NCBI GenBank assembly: GCA_036262515.1
Contig: DATAIT010000117.1
Location: forward strand, 16,045 to 80,044
DNA length: 64,000 bases
Direction of reading: 5' to 3'
Origin: Acidimicrobiales bacterium
GTDB taxonomy: Bacteria; Actinomycetota; Acidimicrobiia; Acidimicrobiales; GCA-2861595
In this document: positions 33,795 through 42,777 of the stretch, in pieces
Position numbering within the stretch: position 1 is the stretch's first letter
Layout of the letters: every line of letters begins with the position of its first letter
Program-made: the position numbers and the translations under genes
The notes under the pieces: model-generated
Told to the model about the DNA's origin: nothing
Databases searched by the model: none
What the model saw: the letters and a program-made list of their open reading frames with translations, nothing else

Positions 33795-35682
33795 TGGAGG
33801 TGCGGCCTTCGGCCAGCGCACGGGCCACGCCGGCGACGCGGGGGTCGTGCTCGATGTCGTCGAGGGGGACGGGGAGGGCCAGGCACCAGTTGGGCCGCTC
33901 GCTGGTGGTGCCGGGCAGGTTGGGGCGCTCGGGGACGCCGAGGGCGTCGTCGAGGGTGGCCGCCAGCACCGCGCTCGGTGCCTCGGCCAGCAGCTGGTAC
34001 GTGCGCTGCACCACGTCGTCGACGGGGGCGTCGCCGTCCACGCCGGTCCACTCCTCGAGGCGCCGCCGGATGGCCAGGGTGGACTCGACGTTGGGGTTGC
34101 GGCCGAGGCGCTCCTGCTCCTCGAGATCGGCGCCCGTCCACAAACCGGCCACCGTGGGGAGGTCGTGGGTCGTGACGGCGGCCATGGCCCGCTCGGGGAA
34201 CCGCCGGGGAGGAGCGCCCTCGAACCACGCCAGCCGGTAGGACAGCACGTTGCGGCGGCCGAGCTCCTCGCGGACGAACGGCTCCACGGTGCCGAGGTCC
34301 TCGCCCACCACCCAGGCGCCTGCCCGGACGCTCTCCAGGGCGAGGATGCCCAGCAGGTCGCGCCACGGGTAGGACACGTAGGCGCCCTCGGACGGCGATC
34401 GGCCGGGTGGGATCCAGAACAGGCGGAACAGCCCCATGACGTGGTCGATCCGGACGCCGCCGCCGTGGCGCAGCATCGACCGCAGGGTCGAGATGAAGGG
34501 CTCGTACCCGGCCCGGCGGAGGCGCCACGGGTCGAAGGGAGGCAGCCCCCAGTCCTGCCCCTCGAACGCGAACTCGTCCGGGGGGGCACCGACCCGGACG
34601 TCGAGGGCCACGCAGTCCTGCCACAGCCAGGCGTCGGCGCCGCCCGGGTCGACGCCGATGGCCAGGTCCTGGACGACGGCGATCTCCTGGCCGGCCTGGC
34701 GCAGCTGGCTGTCGACCAGCCATTGCAGCCACTGGTGGTACCGGACCCGCTCGCGATGCTCACCCGCGAAGTCGACCACGGCTGCGCCGTCGGGATCGTG
34801 GAGCTCGGCCGGCCAGTCCGTCCACGGGACGCCGTGGCGCTCGGCGATGGCGCAGAACGTGGCGTAGGCGGCCAGCGACGGGCCCTCGTGGTCGCAGAAG
34901 CGGTCGAACACGGGGTCGCCCCCGGAGTCGCGGAAGCGCGTCCACAGCCGCTCCAGGGCCGTCGACTTGAGGGACCAGACGCGGTCGCGGTCGATGAGGC
35001 GGTCGTCGTTCAGCGCCCGCCCGGCGGCGGCCAGCTCCCGGAGGTCGGCGCCGTCGGGCCCGCCGGCCAGACCGTCGAAGCCGGGGACGTCCTCGACCCG
35101 CAGGTACAGGGGGTTGCGCCAGCTCCGGCTCGACGGGGAGTACGGGCTCGCCTGCTGCGCGCCGGCGGGCTGGGCGGCATGGAGCGGGTTGATCATCGCC
35201 ATGCCGGCGCCGTGGCCCGTGGACCACCTGCCGATGCGCCCGAGGTCGGCGAGGTCGCCCATGCCCCAGCTGGCACGTGACCGCGTGGCGTACAGCTGCA
35301 GCGCCCACCCCCACGTGCGGAGTCCGGGCGGCAGGTCGCAGGCGGGTGGCGCCACGACGAGGCGGGCCACCAGTCCGTCGCTCTGCCGTTCGAGCCGGTG
35401 GTACCCGAGCGGGACGTCGGGCAGGAGCCTGCCGTCCACCTTGGCGTCGCCGCCGTCCTCGGTGCGCAGCAGCCATTGACCGCCGACTTCGGCCTCCTCG
35501 CCCTCGGCCACCACGAGCACCCTGCACCCGTCTCCGGGCGGGGCCGAGGCCGGAGGCGGGGGCCGGTCACCGGCGCCCATGGCGTCGAGCAGCGCCTGCG
35601 TCGTCTCCGCCGGCGTGTCGTGCCAGGTGCCGCGATCGTCGTTGTAGCCCTCCTGCACGCCCCAGGCGCGGCCGTCGCTCAT
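33784..35682 (-). CDS. malQ: 4-alpha-glucanotransferase (amylomaltase, GH77)
   Basis: This 632-residue cytosolic enzyme moves alpha-1,4-glucan segments in maltodextrin and glycogen metabolism. GH77 residues are seen: nucleophile Asp413 in RIDHVMGLF, acid/base Glu461 in GEDLGTVE, and the TTHDLPTVAGLW region. GMGDLADL and the MINPLHA motif belong to the barrel. The ATG at 35682 lies six bases after CAGACT. The stop codon is inside a palindrome. Confidence 0.94.
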   Translation of the reverse strand: MSDGRAWGVQEGYNDDRGTWHDTPAETTQALLDAMGAGDRPPPPASAPPGDGCRVLVVAEGEEAEVGGQWLLRTEDGGDAKVDGRLLPDVPLGYHRLERQSDGLVARLVVAPPACDLPPGLRTWGWALQLYATRSRASWGMGDLADLGRIGRWSTGHGAGMAMINPLHAAQPAGAQQASPYSPSSRSWRNPLYLRVEDVPGFDGLAGGPDGADLRELAAAGRALNDDRLIDRDRVWSLKSTALERLWTRFRDSGGDPVFDRFCDHEGPSLAAYATFCAIAERHGVPWTDWPAELHDPDGAAVVDFAGEHRERVRYHQWLQWLVDSQLRQAGQEIAVVQDLAIGVDPGGADAWLWQDCVALDVRVGAPPDEFAFEGQDWGLPPFDPWRLRRAGYEPFISTLRSMLRHGGGVRIDHVMGLFRLFWIPPGRSPSEGAYVSYPWRDLLGILALESVRAGAWVVGEDLGTVEPFVREELGRRNVLSYRLAWFEGAPPRRFPERAMAAVTTHDLPTVAGLWTGADLEEQERLGRNPNVESTLAIRRRLEEWTGVDGDAPVDDVVQRTYQLLAEAPSAVLAATLDDALGVPERPNLPGTTSERPNWCLALPVPLDDIEHDPRVAGVARALAEGRTSTPE

Positions 35683-35688
35683 CCCAGC

Positions 35689-35694
35689 AGTCTG
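35689..35694 (-). promoter_or_regulatory. -10 hexamer of malQ
   Basis: CAGACT on the minus strand lies six bases before the ATG at 35682. It departs from TANNNT at the first base, so this is the weakest of the set. Confidence 0.35.
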
Positions 35695-35702
35695 GCTTCA
35701 CC

Positions 35703-35708
35703 TACGCT
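35703..35708 (+). promoter_or_regulatory. -10 hexamer of the phytoene-desaturase-like gene
   Basis: TACGCT ends six bases before the GTG at 35715, consistent with a leaderless transcript. Confidence 0.5.
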
Positions 35709-35714
35709 CGACCC

Positions 35715-37298
35715 GTGCCCGACGCGGTCGTGATCGGTGCCGGGCCCAACGGCCTGGTCGCCGCCAACGTGCTGGCCGACCGCGGCTGGGACGTGGTGGT
35801 GCTCGAGGCGCAGCCCACGCCGGGCGGCGCCGTGAAGTCGGCGGAGCTGGTCGAACCGGGCTTCGTCAACGACGTGTTCAGCGCCTTCTACCCGCTCGGG
35901 GTGGCGTCGCCCGTGCTGCGCGATCTCGACCTCACCGCCTTCGGACTGCGTTGGATGCGGGCTCCGCTGGCCCTGGCCCATCCCTCCTCGGACGGCACCT
36001 GCCCGGTGGTGTCGATGGATCTCGACGAGACGGCGGCGTCACTCGACCGGGACACGCCCGGTGACGGCGACGGCTGGCGCCGCCTCTACGGGCGCTGGGA
36101 GCACATCGGCGAGCGGCTGCTCGACTGCGTGCTGTCACCGTTCCCCCCCGTGCGCGGCAGCCTCCGGCTGCTCGGCACCCAGCGGCCGTCGGAGCTGCTC
36201 GAGCTGGCCCGGTTCCTCACGCTGTCCGTCCGCCGCCTCGGCGACGAGACGTTCGCGGGCGAGGAGGGACGTCGGCTGCTGGCCGGCTGCGCCCTGCACA
36301 CCGACCTGTTCCCCGAGTCGGCGATCGGCGGCATGGTCGGGTGGCTCCTGGCCGCCCTCGGGCAGCAGGTCGGCTGGCCGGTCCCGGAAGGCGGTGCGCA
36401 ACGCTTCACCGACGCACTCGTCGCCCGGCTGGAGAAGGCCGGGGGCAGCATCGAGTGCTCGTCGCCGGTCGCGTCGGTGGTCGTGCGCTCCGGGCGCGCC
36501 GTCGCCGTCAGCACAGCGGCGGGGGACGAGGTCGACGCGGCGAGGGCGGTCGTCGCCGACGTCGCCGCTCCCGCCCTCTTCCTCGACCTCGTCGGTCGCG
36601 ATCACCTGCCGGGCACCTTCCTCGACGCGTTGCGCCACTTCGACTGGGACCACGCGACGGTCAAGGTCGACTGGGCCCTCGACGGGCCCATCCCGTGGGA
36701 GGCCGAGGACGCCAGGCGGGCGGGCACGGTCCATGTCACCGAGGGCGTCGACGCCCTCACCGTGCAGGCGGCCCAGCTCGCCCTCGGGCTGGTGCCCGAT
36801 CCCCAGTTCCTCATCGTCGGCCAGCAGGGCCTCGCCGATCCGTCCCGCGCCCCGGCCGGCAAGGCGGCGGCCTGGGCGTACACGCACGTGCCGCAGCAGG
36901 TTCGGGGCGACGCCGGCGACAGCGGCATCACCGGTCGGTGGGACGACGCCGAGGCCGGCGCCATGGCCGACCGGATGGAGAGCGAGATCGAGGTGCTCGC
37001 GCCCGGCTTCCGCTCCCTCGTACGGGGCCGTCACGTGCACACGCCCCACTCCCTCGAGGCGGCGGACGCCAACCTGGTGGGCGGAGCGACGAACGCCGGC
37101 ACCGGCCAGCTGCACCAGCAACTGGTGTTCCGCCCCGTCCCGGGGCTCGGGCGGGCCGAGACGCCCGTCGCCGGCTTGTTCCTCGGATCGGCGTCAGCCC
37201 ACCCCGGAGGCGGCGTCCACGGCGCCTGCGGCGCCAACGCAGCCAGGGCCGCCATCCTGGCCGACCGGCTCCGGCTGCGGAGGACCCGCCGAGATTGA
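35715..37298 (+). CDS. Phytoene desaturase-like FAD/NAD(P) oxidoreductase
   Basis: This 527-residue flavoprotein of the CrtI-like amine-oxidase superfamily has the ADP-binding motif IGAGPNGLVAANVLADRGW at 6-24, the VVLEAQPTPGGAVKS segment that holds FAD, and the C-terminal FLGSASAHPGGGVHGACG motif seen in carotenoid-desaturase-like enzymes. No other carotenoid gene is near, so the substrate is not assigned. It is coupled to the DUF72 gene by a TTGA overlap. Confidence 0.88.
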   Translation: MPDAVVIGAGPNGLVAANVLADRGWDVVVLEAQPTPGGAVKSAELVEPGFVNDVFSAFYPLGVASPVLRDLDLTAFGLRWMRAPLALAHPSSDGTCPVVSMDLDETAASLDRDTPGDGDGWRRLYGRWEHIGERLLDCVLSPFPPVRGSLRLLGTQRPSELLELARFLTLSVRRLGDETFAGEEGRRLLAGCALHTDLFPESAIGGMVGWLLAALGQQVGWPVPEGGAQRFTDALVARLEKAGGSIECSSPVASVVVRSGRAVAVSTAAGDEVDAARAVVADVAAPALFLDLVGRDHLPGTFLDALRHFDWDHATVKVDWALDGPIPWEAEDARRAGTVHVTEGVDALTVQAAQLALGLVPDPQFLIVGQQGLADPSRAPAGKAAAWAYTHVPQQVRGDAGDSGITGRWDDAEAGAMADRMESEIEVLAPGFRSLVRGRHVHTPHSLEAADANLVGGATNAGTGQLHQQLVFRPVPGLGRAETPVAGLFLGSASAHPGGGVHGACGANAARAAILADRLRLRRTRRD

Positions 37299-38182
37299 GC
37301 GCGCCGGTCCTGGTCGGCACCAGCTCGTGGTCGGAGCGGACGTTGGTGCACGACAGCGGCTGGTACCCGAAGCGCACCATGAAGGCGGCCGAACGCATCG
37401 CGTACTACGCGGCCAGGTTCCCGCTCGTCGAGATCGACGCCACCTCCCGGTTCCCTCCCACGCCGGACCTCGCCCGCCAGTGGGTCGACCGGACGCCGGC
37501 TGGCTTCACCATCGACGTCCAGGCCTGGACGCTGCTGTGCGGCGGTGCCGCGCTCCCCGACTCGCTCTGGGAGGACCTCCGCCACGAGGTGCGCCCCGAG
37601 CTGCGCGACCGCCCCCGCCTGTACATCAACCACCTGTCGGCGGCCGGGCGCCAGGAGGCATGGGCCCGCTTCCGCCACGCCCTTGCGCCCCTCGTCGCCG
37701 CCGGCCGGCTGGGCGCGGTGATCCTGCGCTACCCGTCCTGGATGCGTCCCGGCGCCACCGGCCGGGCACTGCTGGCCGAAGCGCGGGGCGAGCTGACCGA
37801 ACTCCCGCTCGCCGCCGAGCTGACGCACCGGCGGTGGCTCGAAGGGCGCGAATGCGAGGCGACGCTCGAGCATCTGGAGGAGCAGCACATGGGCTTCGTC
37901 TGCGTCGACCCGAGAGAGGGCCCGCCAGTGCTCGCGTCCACGAGCGACCTCGCCTTCGTGCGGTTCCCCGGCCGCAACCCGGGAAACTGGGTCGAGCCGG
38001 ACCTGGACATCGGCGAGCGCTACGCGTACCGGTACAGCCGCGACGAGCTGCGGGCATGGGTGAAGCCGATCTGCGAGCTGGCGTCGGCCGCCAGTGCCGT
38101 GCACGTGCTGTTCTCGAACTGCTGGCGCGACGACGCAGTGGCGAACGCGGCCGATTTACTCGGCCTCCTCGCCGCCGTCTGA
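37295..38182 (+). CDS. DUF72 (YecE-like) protein
   Basis: This 295-residue TIM-barrel-like DUF72 protein contains VGTSSWSERTLVHDSGWYP at the N-terminus and VEIDATSRFPPTP, hallmarks of the family. Biochemical function is unknown. It starts with a rare TTG at 37295 overlapping the preceding stop (TTGA), the only start that keeps the first beta-strand. Its last 27 bases overlap the convergent SnoaL-like gene. Confidence 0.88.
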   Translation: MSAPVLVGTSSWSERTLVHDSGWYPKRTMKAAERIAYYAARFPLVEIDATSRFPPTPDLARQWVDRTPAGFTIDVQAWTLLCGGAALPDSLWEDLRHEVRPELRDRPRLYINHLSAAGRQEAWARFRHALAPLVAAGRLGAVILRYPSWMRPGATGRALLAEARGELTELPLAAELTHRRWLEGRECEATLEHLEEQHMGFVCVDPREGPPVLASTSDLAFVRFPGRNPGNWVEPDLDIGERYAYRYSRDELRAWVKPICELASAASAVHVLFSNCWRDDAVANAADLLGLLAAV

Positions 38183-38569
38183 CGGCGTGCTGGCGCTGAC
38201 CAGCGATCCGTGGTGGCAGACCAGCCGCCACCGGCCGCTGGCCCCGTCACGCACGAACACGTTCACGGCGGCGACGGTGGAGCCGCCCTGGTCGCCCAGC
38301 AGGTTCTCGTCGACGGTGACCCATGCCACCCCGTCCTGCACCTGCACCCGCTCCTCGGTGAGCACGAACTGGAGCGACTGGACGTTCTGGAACAGGGCGA
38401 AGAACGACGATGCGACCGCCCCCCAGCCCTGCAGGGTGGCCCACCCGGGATGCGTGCACAGCGCCCGCTCCGAGCGCTCCCACACGCCTGACATGGCGTC
38501 GAGATCGCGCGCCTCGAAGGCGTCGTAGAACGCCCGGTTGGCGTTTCGCACCTCGGTGGCGGCGTCCAC
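38156..38569 (-). CDS. SnoaL/NTF2-like protein
   Basis: This is a 137-residue single-domain NTF2-like protein with a typical cone fold pattern: NRAFYDAFEARDLDAMSGVW at 11-30 and HPGWATLQGWGAV, then SLQFVLTEERVQVQDGVAWV. Such proteins often bind or isomerise small molecules, or serve as ketosteroid-isomerase-like folds; no substrate is suggested. The GTG at 38569 is six bases after TAGCCT. Confidence 0.85.
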   Translation of the reverse strand: MDAATEVRNANRAFYDAFEARDLDAMSGVWERSERALCTHPGWATLQGWGAVASSFFALFQNVQSLQFVLTEERVQVQDGVAWVTVDENLLGDQGGSTVAAVNVFVRDGASGRWRLVCHHGSLVSASTPSDGGEEAE

Positions 38570-38575
38570 CGCCCG

Positions 38576-38581
38576 AGGCTA
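38576..38581 (-). promoter_or_regulatory. -10 hexamer of the SnoaL-like gene
   Basis: TAGCCT on the minus strand lies six bases before the GTG at 38569, consistent with leaderless transcription. Confidence 0.5.
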
Positions 38582-38657
38582 TCCGGCCCCATCGCGGCCG
38601 GACCGAGGGCCGCACGGGCAGGTCGGGGCCCCGGCCGCCCGCCCAGGCGGCACCGGG

Positions 38658-38663
38658 TAGGTT
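38658..38663 (+). promoter_or_regulatory. -10 hexamer of the alpha/beta hydrolase gene
   Basis: TAGGTT ends six bases before the ATG at 38670, consistent with a leaderless transcript. Confidence 0.5.
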
Positions 38664-38669
38664 CGCCCG

Positions 38670-39542
38670 ATGCGCACCGTCGCCGTGCCCGGCGGACCCG
38701 CGATCGCCGTGCACGACCTGGGGGGGCACGGCACCGAGGTCCTGCTGTCCCATGCCGCCGGGTTCCACGGGCTCGCCTGGCAGCCCGTCGCCCGGCGGCT
38801 GGCCGGGCGGTTCCACTGCATCGCCTATGACGTGCGCGGTCACGGCGACTCCGTCGTCGACGGTGACCCGGCCGACGGATGGGACTGGCCCACGCTGGCG
38901 CGCGACGCGCTCCACGTGGTCGACGGTCTTCGCCTCCACCGGCCGCTGGCCCTCGGTCATTCGAGCGGCGCCACCGCCCTGCTCCTGGCCGAAGCGGCCC
39001 GGCCGGGGACGTTCGTCGCCCTCTACTGCATCGAGCCCATCGGGGCGACGGGCGACGACCCCCATCCCCCGATGCCCGACCATCCCATGGCGGCCAGGGC
39101 TCGCCGGCGCCGGGCCACATTTGCGTCCCGGGAGGACGCGGAGGAGGCATATCGCGCCAAGCCGCCGCTGTCGGACCTGTCGCCCGAAGTGCTGCACGCC
39201 TACGTAGGGCACGGGTTCGCCGACGAGGCGGACGGCTCGGTGCGCCTCAAGTGTCGCCCCGAGCACGAGGCGCACATGTACGAGTACGGCTTCGCCCACG
39301 ACGTCTACCGGCGCCTTCCCGAGGTGGCTTGCCCGGTGGTGCTGGCGAGGGGCGACGCCTCGGCGGCCATTCCTGCCGGCGTCCTCGAGCGATGGGCGGA
39401 GCGCCTGCCGCACGGGCGGGTCGAGGCCCTGCCCGGCGTCGGGCACCTGGCGCCGCTGGAGGACCCGGACCTCGTGGCGTCCATGGTGGCGGCCGCCTTC
39501 GACCGCATCGGGACTCCGCCCGGCGGGCCTGACCCGGCCTGA
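38670..39542 (+). CDS. Alpha/beta-fold hydrolase
   Basis: This 290-residue enzyme has nucleophile Ser98 in LALGHSSGATALL, oxyanion region LLSHAAGFHGLAWQP and catalytic His in PGVGHLAPLEDPD. The DVRGHGDS motif is typical of esterase/epoxide-hydrolase-like members. It has no signal peptide. Substrate is unknown. It is transcribed alone, with RecB-like and PAP2 genes following on the same strand. Confidence 0.9.
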   Translation: MRTVAVPGGPAIAVHDLGGHGTEVLLSHAAGFHGLAWQPVARRLAGRFHCIAYDVRGHGDSVVDGDPADGWDWPTLARDALHVVDGLRLHRPLALGHSSGATALLLAEAARPGTFVALYCIEPIGATGDDPHPPMPDHPMAARARRRRATFASREDAEEAYRAKPPLSDLSPEVLHAYVGHGFADEADGSVRLKCRPEHEAHMYEYGFAHDVYRRLPEVACPVVLARGDASAAIPAGVLERWAERLPHGRVEALPGVGHLAPLEDPDLVASMVAAAFDRIGTPPGGPDPA

Positions 39543-39586
39543 GGCCCCCGGGCTTCGGGTCCACCCTCGGTGTCACACCCTCGGCC

Positions 39587-39592
39587 TACCCT
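39587..39592 (+). promoter_or_regulatory. -10 hexamer of the RecB-like gene
   Basis: TACCCT ends seven bases before the ATG at 39600, consistent with a leaderless transcript. Confidence 0.5.
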
Positions 39593-39599
39593 TGGACCG

Positions 39600-40418
39600 A
39601 TGGCGTTCCCGCTCCCCACCTCGCTGTCGCCCTCGCGGGTGGCGTCCTTCAAGGACTGCGCGCTGGCCTTCCGGTTCTCGGCCATCGACCGGCTGCCCGA
39701 GCCGCCGTCGCCGTGGTCGTCCAAGGGGACCCTGGTCCACCGGGCCCTCGAGCGGCTGCACAGCGAGGTCGCCGCCGGCGAGCGCACGCCCGAGACGGCC
39801 CGGGCCCAGCTCGAAGCGGCATGGGCCGAGCTGGCCGCCGAGCCCGACTTCTCCGGTCTCGGTCTGGACGCCGAGGGCGAAGCGGAGTTCCTCGCCGACG
39901 CCGCCACCCTCGTCGACAACGTCTTCCTGCTCGAGGACCCCAACACGGTCAACGCCATCGGGCTCGAGCTCAAGCTGGAGGCCCGGCTGGGCACGCTGCG
40001 ACTTCGCGGGATCATCGACCGGCTCGACCTCGATGCCGACGGCCAGCTGGTCGTCACGGACTACAAGACGGGCCGGGCCCCCAACGTCCCGTTCGAGAAC
40101 CGCCAGCTCGGGGGCGTGCAATTCTACGCCTTTCTCTGCGAGCAGATGCTGGGCCGACGCCCGGCGCGGGTGCAGCTGCTCCACCTCCGGGAGCCGGTCG
40201 CCATCATCGGCGTTCCCAGCGAGCAGTCCGTCCGCGGCCTCGTCACCCGCACGTCTGCGGTGTGGGCGGCGGTGGAGCGGGCGTGCGCCACCGCCGATTT
40301 CCGGCCTCACCCGTCGAGGCTGTGCGACTTCTGCGCGTACAAGGACTACTGCCCGGCGTTCGGCGGCGACCCCGACCTCGTGGGCCGGGAGACCGTCGCC
40401 ACGACGGCGGGTGCCTGA
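39600..40418 (+). CDS. RecB/Cas4-family PD-(D/E)XK nuclease with Fe-S cysteines
   Basis: This 272-residue single-domain nuclease has the active site in IIDRLDLDADGQ and VVTDYKTGRAP (D, DxK). One N-terminal cysteine (SFKDCALAFRF) and three C-terminal ones (LCDFCAYKDYCP) match the four-Cys iron-sulfur staple of AddB/Cas4-type nucleases. No CRISPR or helicase gene is adjacent. It is probably a DNA-end-processing exonuclease of housekeeping repair in actinobacteria. Confidence 0.9.
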   Translation: MAFPLPTSLSPSRVASFKDCALAFRFSAIDRLPEPPSPWSSKGTLVHRALERLHSEVAAGERTPETARAQLEAAWAELAAEPDFSGLGLDAEGEAEFLADAATLVDNVFLLEDPNTVNAIGLELKLEARLGTLRLRGIIDRLDLDADGQLVVTDYKTGRAPNVPFENRQLGGVQFYAFLCEQMLGRRPARVQLLHLREPVAIIGVPSEQSVRGLVTRTSAVWAAVERACATADFRPHPSRLCDFCAYKDYCPAFGGDPDLVGRETVATTAGA

Positions 40419-40439
40419 GAGGTCGCCGGCTTCCCCACC

Positions 40440-41024
40440 GTGGCGCTGCTCTCCAGACACGCCCGCCAGGGCGTCGCCGACTTCGACGAGTGGGCCGACG
40501 CCGCTCTCGACCACCTGCGCGGCCATCCGATGGCCGACCGCATCTTCTACGGCGCCTCCGCCGTGTTCGACCACAGCGTCGGCTGGCTCATCCTGGGGGC
40601 GCTGCGGGGACTGCGTTCCGAGCACGAGTGGACGGCGGCCGTGCGGGTCGGAGCGGGGGTGTTCGTCGAGTCGGGCCTCGTCAACTTCGGCATCAAGTCG
40701 TTGTTCCGGCGCTCCCGCCCGCCGTGGGAGGTCGACCGCCCGCTGCCGCTGCGCCGGCCCCGAACCAGTTCCTTCCCGAGCGGGCACGCCACCGCTGCCT
40801 TCACCGCCGCCGCCCTCCTGGCCGACGACGACCCGCTCTGGCCGCTGTACTACGCCCTGGCCGTCGTGGTCTCCACCAGCCGGGCCTACGTGCGCATCCA
40901 CCATCCGTCCGACGTGCTGGGCGGCATCGCCGTCGGCATCGTGCTCGGGCGGGTGGGGCGCCGGCTGTTCCCTCTTCCGCCCCGCCCGTCACGACTCCTC
41001 GGAGGCGACGGCCGCCCCACCTGA
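40440..41024 (+). CDS. PAP2-family lipid phosphatase
   Basis: This 194-residue membrane phosphatase has the three PAP2 motifs: KSLFRRSRPPW, FPSGHATAAF and SRAYVRIHHPSDVLGG with catalytic histidines. Substrates of the family are phosphatidate or polyprenyl diphosphates. It starts with GTG at 40440, 22 bases after the nuclease gene. Confidence 0.92.
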   Translation: MALLSRHARQGVADFDEWADAALDHLRGHPMADRIFYGASAVFDHSVGWLILGALRGLRSEHEWTAAVRVGAGVFVESGLVNFGIKSLFRRSRPPWEVDRPLPLRRPRTSSFPSGHATAAFTAAALLADDDPLWPLYYALAVVVSTSRAYVRIHHPSDVLGGIAVGIVLGRVGRRLFPLPPRPSRLLGGDGRPT

Positions 41025-41054
41025 GCAGCGGCCTGCGCTGGCCCGCCGACTCCG

Positions 41055-41687
41055 TCAGCGCGCTGGCAGCCAGCGGCGCGGGTCGACGAGCACGCCCCGA
41101 CGGCGCAGCTCGAAGTGGAGATGCGAGCCGGTGACGCTCCCGCTGGTGCCCACGGCTCCCACCCGCGTGCCGGGCTCGACGTGCTGCCCCCGCGTCACCG
41201 TCACCTGGGAGAGGTGGGCCGAGATGCTGGTCAGCCCGTCCCCGTGGTCGATCATCACCACCGTGCCGTACCCGGCATATCCCGGCGGGGCGGGACCGGC
41301 CGCCACGACCCGACCGGCGGCGGCGGCCACCACCGGGTCGCCCGTGGCGCCGTCGATGTCGACGCCGGGGTGGCGGTGCGCGCCCCGCACCTCGCCGAAC
41401 CACCCGGTGAGCACGCCGCGGGCCGGCCAGACGATGGCGGGTCCCGGCGCCTCGGCCGGAACGGCGGGCGCCGAGCGGGACGCGGCGTCGGCGAACCGGC
41501 TCGTCCGCTCGGCGAGGGCCTTGTTCAGGTCGTCGTAGAGGCCGGTGGCGGCGGTGGCCGGCCACGCCGATGGTGCGTCCGCCGGCTCGCAGAGCACCAC
41601 CGCCCAGATGGCGCCGGCCAGCACGTAGAGGGCGGTCGTCCGGGCCAGGGCCGCGAACCGGGCCCGAATTCGCCCGGTCTGTCGCAT
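41055..41687 (-). CDS. M23-family (LytM) peptidase
   Basis: This 210-residue exported peptidoglycan endopeptidase-like protein has a signal/anchor at about 15-35 and the LytM domain with HRHPGVDIDG and GSHLHFELRRRG zinc motifs. The expected His/Asp ligands are present, so it may be active on cell-wall peptides. It converges on the PAP2 gene. Confidence 0.92.
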   Translation of the reverse strand: MRQTGRIRARFAALARTTALYVLAGAIWAVVLCEPADAPSAWPATAATGLYDDLNKALAERTSRFADAASRSAPAVPAEAPGPAIVWPARGVLTGWFGEVRGAHRHPGVDIDGATGDPVVAAAAGRVVAAGPAPPGYAGYGTVVMIDHGDGLTSISAHLSQVTVTRGQHVEPGTRVGAVGTSGSVTGSHLHFELRRRGVLVDPRRWLPAR

Positions 41688-41756
41688 CTGGTCCGGTAGG
41701 TGTTCGACGCCGCTAGCCAGAGTCCTGCAAGACGCCCGGAACTCCCTGGTCGAGCG

Positions 41757-42116
41757 TCAGTTGCTCGTCTCGTAGACGTCCTCGGGATCCTCGCCGCCGA
41801 AGGCGATGCGCTCGATGTTGCTCTCCGGCAGGACGACGGCCGAGACGCCGAAGGTGATGTACAGCACGCCGACGATGCCGATGATGGTGAGCCGGCTCCC
41901 CGCCTTGTCGCTGCAGGCCTTGTCCTCCCGGTTCACGAGGTACCCCTCCGTGGCCTTCTCCTTGGGATCGGCACCCCGCAGCGGCGCCTCGCACCGAAGG
42001 TCGCCGGCGGCTCTGACCGGCAGCAGGCCGAAGCCGAGCATGCCCAGGATGCCGATGGCGACGGCCAGCGCGACGGCAACGCTCTGGTCCTTGGCGCTCA
42101 CCGCTGGACCGTCCAT
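41757..42116 (-). CDS. Small two-TM membrane protein, unknown
   Basis: This is a 119-residue protein with hydrophobic helices at about 14-35 and 75-97 (LTIIGIVGVLYITFGVSAVV). A loop between them contains two cysteines (LRCEAPLRG and KACSDK) that could form a disulfide outside the membrane. The C-terminus is acidic. I recognise no family; it lies 69 bases upstream of the M23 gene on the same strand. Confidence 0.65.
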   Translation of the reverse strand: MDGPAVSAKDQSVAVALAVAIGILGMLGFGLLPVRAAGDLRCEAPLRGADPKEKATEGYLVNREDKACSDKAGSRLTIIGIVGVLYITFGVSAVVLPESNIERIAFGGEDPEDVYETSN

Positions 42117-42315
42117 CGGGGCGTCTCGGGGCCGCTGGGCGGAGCTGCGGCGACGGCGTCACGCAGCCGCAGGGGTCGATGGAGGAGTCCGGTCACGGCG
42201 CCATCGTGGCACGAGTGCGCTCCACCGCGACGCTCCGGCCCGAACGGCGGGCCTCGACGCCGCCTCCGGAACCGGCCCGGGGAGGCTGTCACACCCGATC
42301 CGCATACTTGGAGAC

Positions 42316-42453
42316 ATGGAACGACAGCTGATCCTGCTCGAGGACACCGAGGCCGACTGGCGGCTCGACGACGAGACCCGCCGTCGAGGTCGTCAGGGCG
42401 TGGCGCAGGCGCGCCAGGCGCTCATGGCCGCCACCCGCCGGGCCGCTGCCTGA
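42316..42453 (+). CDS. 45-residue conserved-looking small protein
   Basis: This small cytosolic protein starts MERQLILLEDTEADWRLDDE and ends in an Arg/Ala-rich helix. The DWRLDxxTRxxGRxGVAQAR pattern resembles short hypothetical proteins I associate with actinobacterial genomes. GGAG lies just upstream of the ATG. Function is unknown; codon composition and a clear ribosome site support expression. Confidence 0.6.
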   Translation: MERQLILLEDTEADWRLDDETRRRGRQGVAQARQALMAATRRAAA

Positions 42454-42482
42454 CCCGCCGGCGGTGCCGGCGATGCCGGTGG

Positions 42483-42749
42483 CTACGGGGCCTCCGCCGG
42501 CGCAGGGGCAGGTTTGCCGGCGGGGGTCTGCGGGCCGACGGCCTCGTCAATGCAGTGCGCAAGGCGGAGCGCCTCCGGCGCCGACAGACGCACGGTCCCC
42601 ACGCACTCGTCGGCCCTCCAGATGCTGAGCACGACCCTGCCCGCTTCGGCGTGCCAGGTCACCCGCAGGGCCTGGCCCCTGTCGTCCAGGAAGAGCTCTC
42701 CCACGTCCTCCCACGGTACCGGGCCGCACCGCCGATCCCGTCGTGACAC
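42483..42749 (-). CDS. Small protein, actinobacterial type, unknown function
   Basis: This 88-residue protein contains WEDVGELFLDDRGQALRVTW and VVLSIWRADECVGTVRL, a beta-rich pattern common in short actinobacterial hypothetical proteins. The C-terminus is Pro/Ala-rich. The start is uncertain. GTG at 42749 has AGGG five bases upstream; GTG at 42704 would cut part of the conserved-looking WEDVGELF. It is divergent from the nuclease lipoprotein gene. Confidence 0.6.
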   Translation of the reverse strand: MSRRDRRCGPVPWEDVGELFLDDRGQALRVTWHAEAGRVVLSIWRADECVGTVRLSAPEALRLAHCIDEAVGPQTPAGKPAPAPAEAP

Positions 42750-42777
42750 CGCCGCCCTGTGCCGGCGGGCCGCCACA

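Noticed and set aside
39600..40418. Cas4 of a CRISPR system
   Set aside because: The four-Cys PD-(D/E)XK nuclease looks like Cas4, but no other cas gene or array is in the window and neighbours are housekeeping genes.
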